DNA of 64,000 bases. Source: Nectonema munidae. Taxonomy: Eukaryota > Nematomorpha > Nectonematoida > Nectonematidae. The position numbers were made by a program, and so were the translations under genes. The stretch is taken from NCBI GenBank assembly GCA_030549495.1, contig JAUIRK010000106.1, forward strand, positions 1,259,001 to 1,323,000, given 5' to 3'. Within the stretch, counting starts at the first letter, position 1, and every line of letters starts with the position of its first letter. Under the pieces are notes generated by a model. That model saw only the letters and a list, made by a program, of their open reading frames with translations, had not been told where the DNA came from and searched no databases. Positions 20,515 through 32,800 of the stretch are shown here, in pieces.

Positions 20515-20877
20515 TTATTTTACGTTGAATCTCTTTTTGCGTTCCATGTAGTCGGGGCTTTCATCATACGCGTATCCTGCATCAGGATAGTGCGTGGCGT
20601 GAGGGGGGTATCTCTCTCTGCGCTCTGCGAGGCGCGTACACACTTGACAGCGCGAAACTCTTTCCCTCAGCTGACCAGATTTGTAGGTTTTTGCGACTGG
20701 CGAAGAAAATTGTTGGTTTGAAGCGATGGTGGCCAGCCAGAAACTTAGGGCAGTGGGGTAGTAGTTGCATGTGCCTTTTCCATGACACTCGATGAAAGGT
20801 GCGGCCCTGAAATCTTCTAAGCAAGATCCTGGAGAGTTCAAATTTTGTCCTGCGCCATCAGAACCTGCTCCTGTGTG
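20515..20877 (-). CDS. COL4A1-like: Collagen IV exon 38: NC1 second lobe, C-terminal tail, stop
   Basis: It has 120 codons plus TAA, with acceptor TTTTTTTAG and phase 0 entry. It encodes [57 protein letters not shown] (the Lys at the Lys211 position is kept) and VSRCQVC. Instead of ending four or five residues after the last Cys, as human alpha1 and alpha2 do, it continues for 40 residues rich in Tyr, Arg and Pro ([20 protein letters not shown], then [10 protein letters not shown]). The exon is visibly GC-richer than the surrounding introns. Confidence 0.95.
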   Translation of the reverse strand, partial: HTGAGSDGAGQNLNSPGSCLEDFRAAPFIECHGKGTCNYYPTALSFWLATIASNQQFSSPVAKTYKSGQLRERVSRCQVCTRLAERRERYPPHATHYPDAGYAYDESPDYMERKKRFNVK

Positions 20878-23800
20878 CTAAAAAAAGTAGGAAAATAAGT
20901 GTGCTTCTTACACCTTTACCTATTTTTAGTGATTGCTTATGGCAGTGCTTCAAATGAGCGTTTTTGAATTCTTAGGGGCTGCTGAAAAATTAACGAACAA
21001 CTAGTAAGTATGACGACTAATAATTTCTTGATAAAAACGCAGAAACATTTTGAACAATTTCTATGATCGTTTTTAAAATGGCCAATATTTTTCTTATAAT
21101 ATTTAAAACAGTCTTTTCCTTTGAATATATTCTCTTAGAAAAATGGAAACTTCGTTTGATAAAAATTTGACAAAGAAGTTCAATTGAAATATAAAAAAAG
21201 CGAAACTATCAATCTTCGATTAAAAAAGCTAATATTCTCTACTCCCTATTTGGAAATGCCTAAGATTTTTTCGCATATCTTTATTGTGTAAGAAACTATA
21301 TTTTGTAAGCAAGGGGTGTTTCTTTGAAAAAAATGGCGTCCGAGTGGGCATTTTGAAAAAATGATATCTAAAGGGGCCGCCTTTAATAAAAGAAGTTTAA
21401 GAAACACTGGCTCATGGAATGCATACAATGGGTTTAATGCGGAAAAAATGAATATTTCTTCAGTTGTACGACACAATAGACAATGTTCAAAAATAACACG
21501 GCGTCGAAAAAATATGAAAAAGCCTTATAAAAATCCGATAATAACTGCTAAATTTTATTAGATAAAGATACCCCTTCGACTCCGATTCCTATCCCTTTAA
21601 ATCTCTGACTCCACCGACTTGACTCCTCAAGCACACTTATAACCTACATACATCAACCAATCACATGGTTTCTTGCCAAATCCACTTCATGGCGGATATA
21701 TAACACAAGGCGCCCGGATACGGGCACTTTTCTTCTATTTGTAACTACACTTTATCGAATTCCAAGCCAGTGACTATTTTTTCACCCGGTCCGCTGCGGC
21801 CCGTGGTAGAAGGCAGGATAAAAGGCTCTACTCCTCGAATTACACCTTAACCCATTTAAGACCAAGCAAAGCAGACGATATCTAAAAAAAACGCAGACGA
21901 TTTATATTCAAAGTCATTGAAAAAAGCAGACGAAGATGAAATTACTTATGTTCCAAAATAGGAACATTGGTCGTAAATGGGTTAATGTTTGTTGTCCCTA
22001 AGAAAAACAAGACAAGGAGGTTGGTGGCTAACTTCTCTTCTTCTACGAACCTATTCAACGCTCCAAAGATAAAACTGGCACCAACGGCTTACTCGCGCAC
22101 CATCAACGAAAAGTGGCTATGGGCCAGGCGCAAATGATCTAACTGAAGCGTTTTATGGGATTCGGATCTGTCCAAGTTACAGGAACTTAATGCTGGAAAG
22201 AAGAAGTACGCTTTCAATCGCTTGCCTATGGGGCAAACTTCTCCCCTGCGATTCTGCAGTTTGTCCTTAGTACACTCAAAGGCGTTTTCTTGGCAAAGCT
22301 TAATTCAAAGTTATTCATGTGTATTTTCATATCAACTTACATGCTTTGAATTTTGATCGACTCGAACTCAAACTTAAATTATTGTAAATAACAATATTTC
22401 ATGCTCTGTGTGAATTGCAGTCCATCGTGTTGCTAAATATTTCAGATGCTTTCAAGTTTTAATGACAAACCAACAGAAGTGTGAATCACGCATGTCCATT
22501 CATTTCTTTGTAGAACATTTGCAGCACTAATAAAATGCTTGGATTTATGAGATGATATATTATCGTGAGGAGGAGTCTGAAGTGCCAACTTCCATGTTGT
22601 ATATATTCACTTTTATTTTTTTTTATAAAAGAAAATGTATTCAAAATAATTTTTTCTCTCAAATTATCGCATGGATAGTATCACAGAAATGTATCAAAAC
22701 ATGCACATAGCAAACTATGGGATGGAAACCATCGTAGTATACAGGTTGGAGATGACGAACAGGTTGTCTACCCGCGTCAACCGTACAGGTTATGAGAATA
22801 TTTCATTACATAATAGAGAAGAGTTTCCTATAACTCTTCATACAGAAAAAATATTTCTTCAATGTGTTAACATAATTGGAAACATCCTGCTACGTGATTG
22901 TAAATTATGAACACAGCTCTTTCTAACTCATGTAATTTCGATTGAATAAATAAATGATAAAATATAAATAAATTTTATAACATACCATGATAAAACTGTA
23001 ACCAATCCATAGACCAGTCCAGCCGTCAGGGCATCTAGGAATTGTGTTCGATTGGCTGTGTAAAGAGATTACCTAAAATAAGAAATTATGAGAGCATAGC
23101 GTTTAAGTGAAATGAGTAAGAGCTTACGCTAGATGGTGCTTCGCAAACAGAACAACGGCTGATGTACGGCTGCATTTCTTCTGCATTTATCAAGTGCGTG
23201 CTTGCTTTCATTGGCTCCTGCGTTGACAGCCAATAACTGTAATCATTTCTTGAAGCTATCTTGCATATGCTGTTCAAATTACAGAACAAAAAGGGCATTG
23301 TACTAAACTTGGTTAAACAACTCCCAGGTCCGCCTAGATCTTGTCCGTGCGTCTTATCGTTACCCTAAAATACATGCAAGAATGAAAATTGGACATCGAA
23401 CATACAAGAGATTGATCCCACTTGAACATGGAGCAAAGAGTAACCAGACCACATCGGTTCAGTTCCTTGTGGACACGATGGCACTTGTGCAGTTTGGCTA
23501 TGGCGTGTGAAAAAGTAACCTCTTTTAACTTGCATGGGAGCAGCTTCTCCAGGAGGTCCAGGGAATCCTGGTTGACCTAAAGCTCCTGGCAATCCTGGAA
23601 GACCTTCAAAGCCTTGTAAGCCAACATTCCCTTTTTCTCCAGGTAGACCAGACAAGCCTGGATTTCCAGGCATACCAACTTCTCCAACCTCACCTGGATA
23701 TCCTGGCATCCCGTCTAGGCCATCTTTTCCGGGAATTCCAGGAGCACCAGGCAAGCCGGGAAGGCCTTGATCGCCTTTTGCGCCAGGAGTCAACATATTA

Positions 23801-26800
23801 TACGGAATTTGTCCAGGAGGTCCGCGTTCACCTTGATATCCTAAAAAAATTCATCATAATTTGGTTGTGGATAAATTTCTATTTTACCGGGCAGTCCATC
23901 AAGACCAGTTTTTCCAGGCATTCCATCCATACCCATATCGCCCTTTTCTCCAACAGATCCTGGTAATCCTGGCAAGCCATCTTTTCCTGGTTCTCCAGGA
24001 TATCCTGGTTGACCATCAAGTCCAGGCAAGCCCTATAAACATTTTTGACAAAAATAAAAATTAATGAATCAAGCAAAAAAGATCTATTCATCTAAAATTT
24101 TTATTTTTATTTCATCTTTTTTATTTGACATTTTTGGTTAAAAAAAATAAAGCATACATTTATATTCTTATAGTTTTTAAATATTCTTTAAAAAAAATAC
24201 ATACGTATTCACATTGCCTTCTTTAGTATATACTGTTTGCTTTTCTTTAGTGTTTTAATCCAAATATTGTTGGCATTAAATATTTTTAGCCCAGTGTTTT
24301 TATCTACATATGCACACTAAATTATAAGATTAATTTCATATAAATATATTTTTCTAAACATAATACAAAAACATCAGGGATGGGCAATCCAAAAACAACA
24401 ACTCAAAACCTGCTATGTTTGCTCTTTCGACTTCGACTTCATCCCTAATAAAAGTTTTCTTGCATTATAGTTTACAATATGGCGCCAAATCACTTTTACT
24501 AACCCACTTAATTATTTTAGTTGATTAACCGTTTTAACCATACATTATGACAACTATGCTACACTAATGTTATTACTAAAAAATTTTTTTCAAGTGAACA
24601 ATTTCATAAAAGCATAAAAATATTTAAAAAAATTTAACTTTAAATCATGCCCCGGATATTAAACCTAAAACTGTACAACTTTAGTTATATTTGATATTTT
24701 CTTGTGAAGTATAAAACTTATTATTCAAAAAGTTTATATAAATTTTTTGTATTATATAAATTAAAATATATATTATATTTATAATTTACTTAGTTTTTTT
24801 TTTACTTAAAAAAAAATAATAAAAATACTTGATGAAAACAATGCATGGTCGAGTCAAAATGATTTATTTGTAATATACTTTGCTTTCTTTTACCCGTTTA
24901 CCGAGAAAAATTAGTGATGTCAATTTCATAGCCTACGGTTGTCAAGAAATATGGTTCTCTAACCAAAAGTTTGAACATGAAAAGATTCTTAATCGCATTC
25001 AGAACATGAAATGCAAAAAAGTTGAAAAATCACTGGGTAAAAGATACTTCAGTTGTTGACATACTACGAACAAATATTATTGCAGAAAGCGCAATAAAAC
25101 TAAAAGAAAAATTGCAAATCCGACAAATATCTCGATTACACTGTGAAGATTTGCACTTTTTTCAACATATTTTAATTTTTGTAAAATGTAGCATATAAAA
25201 ATAAGATAGAATGCATACTGGAGCAACTTTTTGATAAGTAAATTAATTTTAATGTCATATTTAGCTTTCATACCAAAAAGTTCATTGAAAAATAGTACAG
25301 GGTAAACACAAAAAGAAATTTCATTACCCTAATGCTACACTCCGTTTTTGCGTGGAACTAATAACTACTGCAATTTTATTTATAGTTAAAAAAGTTGCTA
25401 TCTATTATGAAAATTGTGTTGCTTCTTTTGGAGTCGGAGTTGGCTTGGTTTTGTCCACTCCGACTGCAATAAGATTTAAATGCCTTCTCGTTCACAAGTT
25501 TGACTCCACAGCAGTGCAAAAATAAGAAACATCAGATACTATCTACCAAAACTATAAAGGTATAAAGACGTGAATCAAACCGCTTATAACTTTAGGTCAC
25601 TAAATCTGTATATATACTGATATTTATCTTTGTTTATGATTTGATATATATATATATAAAAGACAATTTTTAGTTTAATTTTGCTATAAAAAAATAAATG
25701 GGGAGACATTTGTGTAAAAATTATGCTTTTGATAAGGTTAATTTCTAATAGTCTCTTGTATAGTATTAAATGTATGTGCTATTTGAATTATATTCATCAA
25801 TTTCTTTGTCGGTATTAAATCGATGTTAGAAGTCAAAATTAATGTTTTTCGAGATTTTGTTATCATCAAGAACTTAATGGCATTATGAAAAATATATTTA
25901 AAAATGGTTTAAATAAAATAAAACGATAAATGATTTATATATTTACATGTTATACTAATATATTTTATAGTATAACTATAGATAAGATCAGTAAGGGTAA
26001 GTTAAAAAATAATTCTTTAATAAATATTAATGCAAATAAGAACTATGGAAAGACGGGAAAAAATTCATTTAACACTTGGACGATCTGCTGCGCCAATTGA
26101 TAGATTGTGAATTTAAATGTCATTTTATTTTAGAGTCCTAATAATTTCATACACCTTCATTTATCATTTTATTTTATTAAAAAATTATATCAAAATTGGT
26201 GCTAATATTCAACATATTTCATATCTTTTCAAAAAGATTTTCTTTTGTTTCTATTTTTCAATAATATTTAACCCATTTACGCCCAATGTTCCTATTTTGG
26301 AACATAAGTAATTTATCTTCGTCTGCTTTTTTCAATGACTTTGAATATAAATAGTCTGCGTTTTTTTAGATATCGTCTGCTTTTCTTGGCCTTAAATGGG
26401 TTAAAGTAATTGTTCATTTTTCGTCCATTTGCACTCTTGTCATTTTGGCGAAAATTTTTGGTCGTTCTAATGTTAAATATCTGAGAGACTGGATAGAATT
26501 AATACCGATTAGCTTAACCAACGGCTATGCATATAGGTAAAGAAAGAACATATTATAAATAAAATATACTGGATCGCCAGGTGGACCAGAAGGCCCAACA
26601 GAAGCCATTCCAGGAAGTCCCTGGTCTCCTTTCTCCCCCATAAGTCCAGGCAGACCGGGCAAACCAGCTTCGCCATCATCTCCTTGAAATCCAGGAGCGC
26701 CTGAAAATGAAAAAATAAAGCTTCGATTTTACTGCTTGTGATAACAAGTGTTACCTGGCTTTCCTGGTAGACCACTTTCTCCTGGGAGACCAGGTGGTCC

Positions 26801-29800
26801 TTCCAGAGAATCACTGCTCAATCCAGGCAATCCGGGCGAACCAGGTTCACCGGGATATCCAACATCTCCTTTTTCTCCATCAAGTCCAGGTAGACCAGGT
26901 AATCCAGAAAGTCCAGATTCTCCTGGCGGTCCAACGGGGCCTAAATATGTAAACACTTTTTGAATTCTTAATTTCTTTCGCATAGCCGCGTCATTTGTAA
27001 CTTTGAGAAAATAAAAATTTGCTTTATGAAAAATGACATTTGTTTAAAAATAATCTTCATAAAATTTTATTTAACCACATTTTTATAAGTTTGGTCAAAG
27101 AAAATTTGATTAGCTTATTGAAGTTAAGATTATATATATTATATCATGCGGCAGATATTCTCTGCCAATACAATTATAATCGATATTTTATCTAAAATAG
27201 GGGGGTCTCAAACGGCCACACGTTTTTCACTTTTACATTCCCTTTTGAGTGTTTTCGCAACAAAAATGTAAACCTTTTTCATGACAATGGGTCCAATCCT
27301 TAAAAATGTAATAAAAAAAGAAAATAAATTTTCACTAGTACTAATAGAAATCGCTTGCTTTTAATATGAAAATTTATTGGAAAAGAAATGCAGACCGTTT
27401 ATTTTCTAAAGCGAAAGCCTAAAAGATATAACAAGAATTGAAATTACTTCCACATAGGGTATCACAACTATGAGTACGCACAACCAAGATTATGTTTCAA
27501 AATTGCACCTAGATATATAGAATGCTAATAGAATTATAAAGCCTCAAGACTTTTCTGCATTTCCCTTAAGAAAAAATCTGAGAACCGTGTAAAAAGTGAT
27601 GTTCATTATTCGTATACATTTAATAAACTTTGTTTAAAATTATTAGCATTTAAAAAGGCTTTGCCATAAACAACCTTGACTACTTCTGTAAATGTGCAGG
27701 TCTCTGAAATTAACCACTAAATGTTTTGAATGCTCTTTATATTTTAGTTGATTATTGTTTTATTAAAAAAAATCAAATTCAATTTTTTTCCTTTTTATCG
27801 CATTCTTGAAGGCGTTCAAAATAAAAGAGTTTTTTTTTTAATTATTAAACTTAATTAAGCAAAATAATTTATATATTCTGACAACATTAGACCAGCAAAT
27901 ATAAAATAAATTATCTTTATATTTTGGTACTATTTATAGAATCACAAATTTATTATTTGAAATTCTCAATAATGTTGAAGAGGTATAAATTATTCAAAAT
28001 ATCAACTCATATTCTGGTTACATGTCTAATTCTCCGTTTAAACTTTCACAAAAAAGAAAAAATTATCTTATAGCTAAAAACGTAATGATGGGGTGGTAAT
28101 ATATTGCTTCATTATAACAAATACTGTTGATATTTTATATTTACCTGGCTGTCCAGGGAATCCAGGTTCTCCAGAGTAGCCTCTATCTCCTTTTTCTCCT
28201 GGAAATCCACGCATGCCTTCAATACCAATGAGACCGTCCAATCCCTGTTCACCCTTGGCTCCAGGATACCCTGGCAAACCTTCAAGTCCTCTGTCTCCTT
28301 TATCGCCAGGTAGGCCTGAAAATCCGGGTTCGCCATCGAGCCCAGGTAGCCCTGAAGTTCCAGACTTTCCTGATAAGCCTAAAAATAATAAAGATTATAA
28401 ATGTTTCACCAAATAACAAAGTACTGTAATAAATAACACAGGTGTGAAACCATCTTTTCCTTTTTGTATCAATATACTTTTAAATTGATACAAAAAAGAA
28501 TGAATTTAGTTTTGTGAAGAAAATAGTTGAATAGTTTCAAAAGGTAGTTCAAAATTGAAAAATTAATTTAAATTGCTTATATATTTACCTTAAAGTTTAA
28601 ATTTCCATTTTCTAAATCATAATAAAATGAAGAAAAAAACTCAAGTTTCGTTAAAATAACATTTTTCTTCAAAAATGTCTTTGTTATGAGCAAATACTAT
28701 TATAAGCATAGTTTTGTAGGGACTGATATAACCTCTTAGCTAAAAGTTAAACTATTAAGATACAGTGAAGTGGAAATTACCTGTTAGTTCAGTACTAATT
28801 CAAACTTGTTGGGTGTGACAAAATGTGGAAGAGGAAAATTCAAAGCAGGTTTTTCGCGTTAAGTTTACACGGTTATCTGATAATAATTTAGTTAATTAAT
28901 GTTAAACGAGGTGTCGTTTTTCCATAAATTGTTTTTTCCTTCCGTCGCCATTCCGTCACAGCTCTCAAATTGTCGGCATTTCTTTGTCAACAAATTGTCC
29001 AAGGTCATTTTTATAATACTTTTTCATGAGATTGGATGATATGATGAGTGTTTATTCTATTCTCTCTCTTATTCTAATTAATGCGCTTATTTAAAATTCT
29101 GCAGGTTTGTTTTCATTGTTTATAAACAAATAAAAGATTATTATTTCTATAAAACTGCTTTTGGAATGGCTTACAGTAAATAAAGCGACTTTTTAGGGAC
29201 ACTGCGACACCACTACTTAAAGTTATATAATAAAGAGACGATTCGTTTTCAAAAATCGTGGTTTAAAGTATATTTTACCAGGATGTCCTTGATCTCCTTT
29301 CTCTCCAGGATAACCAGGCGTTCCTGGCATCCCTTCTTCCCCAGGAAGTCCAGGTAAACCAGGCAGTCCATCTGAGCCAGAATATCCTCGTTCGCCCTTT
29401 AAAAAATAACGCATATACTTACACACAACCCCTTCATTTTGATGTCATACCTTGGCACCTGCCATGCCTGGAGCTCCTGGATATCCGGATTCACCTTTCA
29501 TACCTGAAAACCCATTCAATCCATCGTTTCCTGGTTGACCTGGGCTGCCAGGGTACCCTGCTTGACCCTTTTCACCAGGCAATCCTTAAATAAACAATTC
29601 TACGCGTTTAATTTTACATTTAGACAATTCAAATAGTTTTGATTTTTAAAGAGAAATAAAAAAAGGCTATATATTTCAATGTTTTTAACTTTTACATAAA
29701 AAAGAGAAACTATTTATTTATTTATTCCGAAAAAAAATATCAGTTTTGTTCCAATTCATTTTTTGCCTAGTTCTAGGATAATTTTTCTTTCAGACTACCA

Positions 29801-32800
29801 ATAAAGAGGTTTGTAGTTCAAATGTACATCAATGCTTTACGTTTGATCTGACTGATTGATAGACAATTGAAATAGGAAAAAGCAAAAATGAATTTACAAG
29901 TGCCGCATAAGCCAATCAGTTAAATAATTCTTTTATTGTTTTTTTATGTTTTATAAAACTTGCGTCCTTTGAAGTTGCATTTGAGAGTATTCATTTGAAT
30001 TTTTTAATTTGCAAAAAGAGTAGTCATTTATCCAGAAAAATTATTTCGAGAAAATTGTTAATTAAATTTGTAACGCCGTTTTCCTTGGTTTGAAATGCAC
30101 CAAAATTTCATCAAAAAAGGGCTTACTTCCAGAAAAATGTTATGAATTTAAATTTAAAAATAAAAAAATTTCAAATATTTTTGTTACAATTTAATTTTTT
30201 TGTAACCTTTCTTTAAAAATTTCGAAGGAATAAATTTATTAAACCTGGAAAGCCATCTAAACCAGGAAATCCGGGAGGGCCTTCTGGTCCTGGCATACCA
30301 GGAACTCCATCTTTTCCTGGATATCCAGGCGATCCATCAATACCAGGCTCTCCGTATCCAGGCAAACCTCTATCTCCCTTTAAACCAGGTAAGCCAGGCA
30401 AGCCTTTAAGACCAGGAACACCCTCCACTCCTAAATGCACACAAATTAAAATAATAGGAAATTTTAAGGATAAATTTGTAAAGACCTGGAAGTCCATCCA
30501 AACCAGGTGATCCAGGTTGACCGGAAAAACCGACTTCTCCTTTTGATCCGGGCAAACCAGGTAGTCCATCCAATCCAGGTTCTCCTAAAAAAGACAATGA
30601 GCGAATGTGGGAGAAGTGTTTGAATTCAAATATACCAGGGAATCCAGGCGATCCAGGTTCTCCGGGTACTCCATCTCCAGAAATTCCAGGAAGGCCAGCC
30701 TCTCCGGGTAAGCCAGGATACCCATCTATACCAGGAGGCCCAGAAAGTCCCCTATCACCTTTATCTCCTTTATCGCCATCAAAACCTGAAATAACAGTAG
30801 ACAAAAATTGGAATACATTTTTACTTTACTTACTCATATCCTATATTTATAAATGTTAACATTATATGCACTTTTAACTTTTAAAATGTCTGCTTTGTAC
30901 TAAAAAGAATTAACCCTAACACATGGTTTCAAAGTATTTGAAGACTTCTTTCCACCCCTTTCTTTTTATTTTATAATTTACTGTTCTTTTTTCCTCTTTA
31001 TTCTTTTTTTTGTAATTATATAGATATAATATATTTTCGTTTATATTATTATCAGGGCGAGTAAAAGTCAATAAAGTCAACTTTTATTTCCGTTTAGCAA
31101 AAACTCTTTGAAGAAGATCTTTACTTGTTTAGTCTAAAAAATTTTGAACTAATTTCAAAATTTTAAGTCAATTAAAGTCAATTTTTCGAGTTTAGGTCAA
31201 TAAAGTCAATTTTTATATTTAACACTTTTTGATTCAATGTGCCTAAAATTGTTATAAGCGATACATACAAGAGTTCTTCTTTATATCAACACTTTCACAA
31301 TAGTTGGGCTTTTTTTCATCTAATAAAAGGTTTTACTGTAAAAGTTTGCGTGACTGAGGTTAAACATGAAGAAGTTTTTTGTAAGACAATTTTTTTTTGT
31401 TGACAAACGTGGTTACATACGATATATCCGCTGCAGAAGTTAGGGAATTTTATTCCCTAACTTTTTTATCATTGCATGTTTTTCACATCTTTTACACAAG
31501 TTTACCTTAAGTTAAGTTATCCTGCAAAATTGTAGATTACCGGCATTAAATCATTCAAAATTAGTAATAGAAAAAGACGTTCTCTTTTCAAACCTATCGG
31601 CAACACTTCAGTTCCAATTGTAACGAAATTGACAAATTGGTTGCAAGCAGCAAAATATTTTCATTAAAATCTTCCAGCAGTGAAAAAATTAATGATGAAG
31701 ATGATGAAATTTTATTGCCAAATTTCAAGAAATTGTTAAAAAAGAAAATCTGTGTCAAAACTTGCTAACAATAATAATTAGAGAATATTCACGATTCATT
31801 GATTTAGTAGGAAAAGGTCAACATGGAGACTTTTTCAGTCGAAGATGCCTTTACTTGTTTCAAGATTATTTCATTTAAGACGAATGTGGCGTTAAAAGTT
31901 ATCTTGAAAATAGATTCAAATAAAATGAAATCAATAAAATCATGAATATGGAAAACTCTCAAATCTCTCGCAGTACTTATCCCAAATTACAAAATTGTCA
32001 AGTTTTAACTTTAGAAGTAGAAAGATCTTTTTCTAAACTGGAAAAACTGCTAGAAAATGATCGAATTTTAAATCAGAAAATGTCATTAATTATACGTTGT
32101 TGTATTACAAAGTTATGGATTCTTTGAAATAATTTTCAATACTTTCTCTAAAGTGTTCCTAGTTGTTCAATTCAATGAAACTTTAAAAAGTCAATAAAGT
32201 CAATTTTTTCTCTGGGTAAGTCATTTTTTTCTAATTTTTTAGGTCAATTTTTCCTCGCCCTGAATTTATTATATTTATGGATCTTGTTCTTTTCAAGCAT
32301 GTAAATTATGTTTAAAATTATAATAATTTTATGTTAATAAACAATTGTAAATATTTTCTTCAAATAAAGTTACTTATTTTGACTTTTTATCATAAAATAT
32401 TAAAAAATGATATCGGTCATTTGATCGGTAGGGTCTTAGTTCAAGAAAAACTTATATACGCTTCGGAAAATTTAGAAATAAAAAATTGAACATTTAAACT
32501 TTTTCAAAATTTTTGTATAAAATATTAGAATTCCATAAGTTTCCATTGAATGAGTCAATTGAAAATAACTTACCGGTCAATTACCGGATTGGTCTTTCTA
32601 GGGTTAATGGATGGTATTTTAAAAATTATTGAGGCATGTATATCGGGAGCTCCTAGAACTCTCAACGCTGAAAGAGAAAATAAAAGAAAATGATCATTTG
32701 GATAAAATATTTAATGACAAATTAGATTCAAGTTTTTCTAATATTAAGAAAAAAATGATTAGTAAAAATGATGCAAAATGTAACAACATTTTAAACAACG

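Larger units (their letters stand above)
20878..22985. other. Collagen IV intron 37 (2.1 kb)
   Basis: It separates the two halves of the NC1 second lobe. It contains a TTAA MITE (21847-21985) next to an old retroelement fragment (21986-22330). The remainder is AT-rich without recognisable content. Confidence 0.8.

Noticed and set aside
26748-26963. Pro/Gly-rich open frame on the plus strand (also 28213-28416, 30605-30859, 36639-36881)
   Set aside because: These are antisense shadows of Gly-X-Y exons: the complement of GGN-CCN codons again reads as Pro/Gly-rich.
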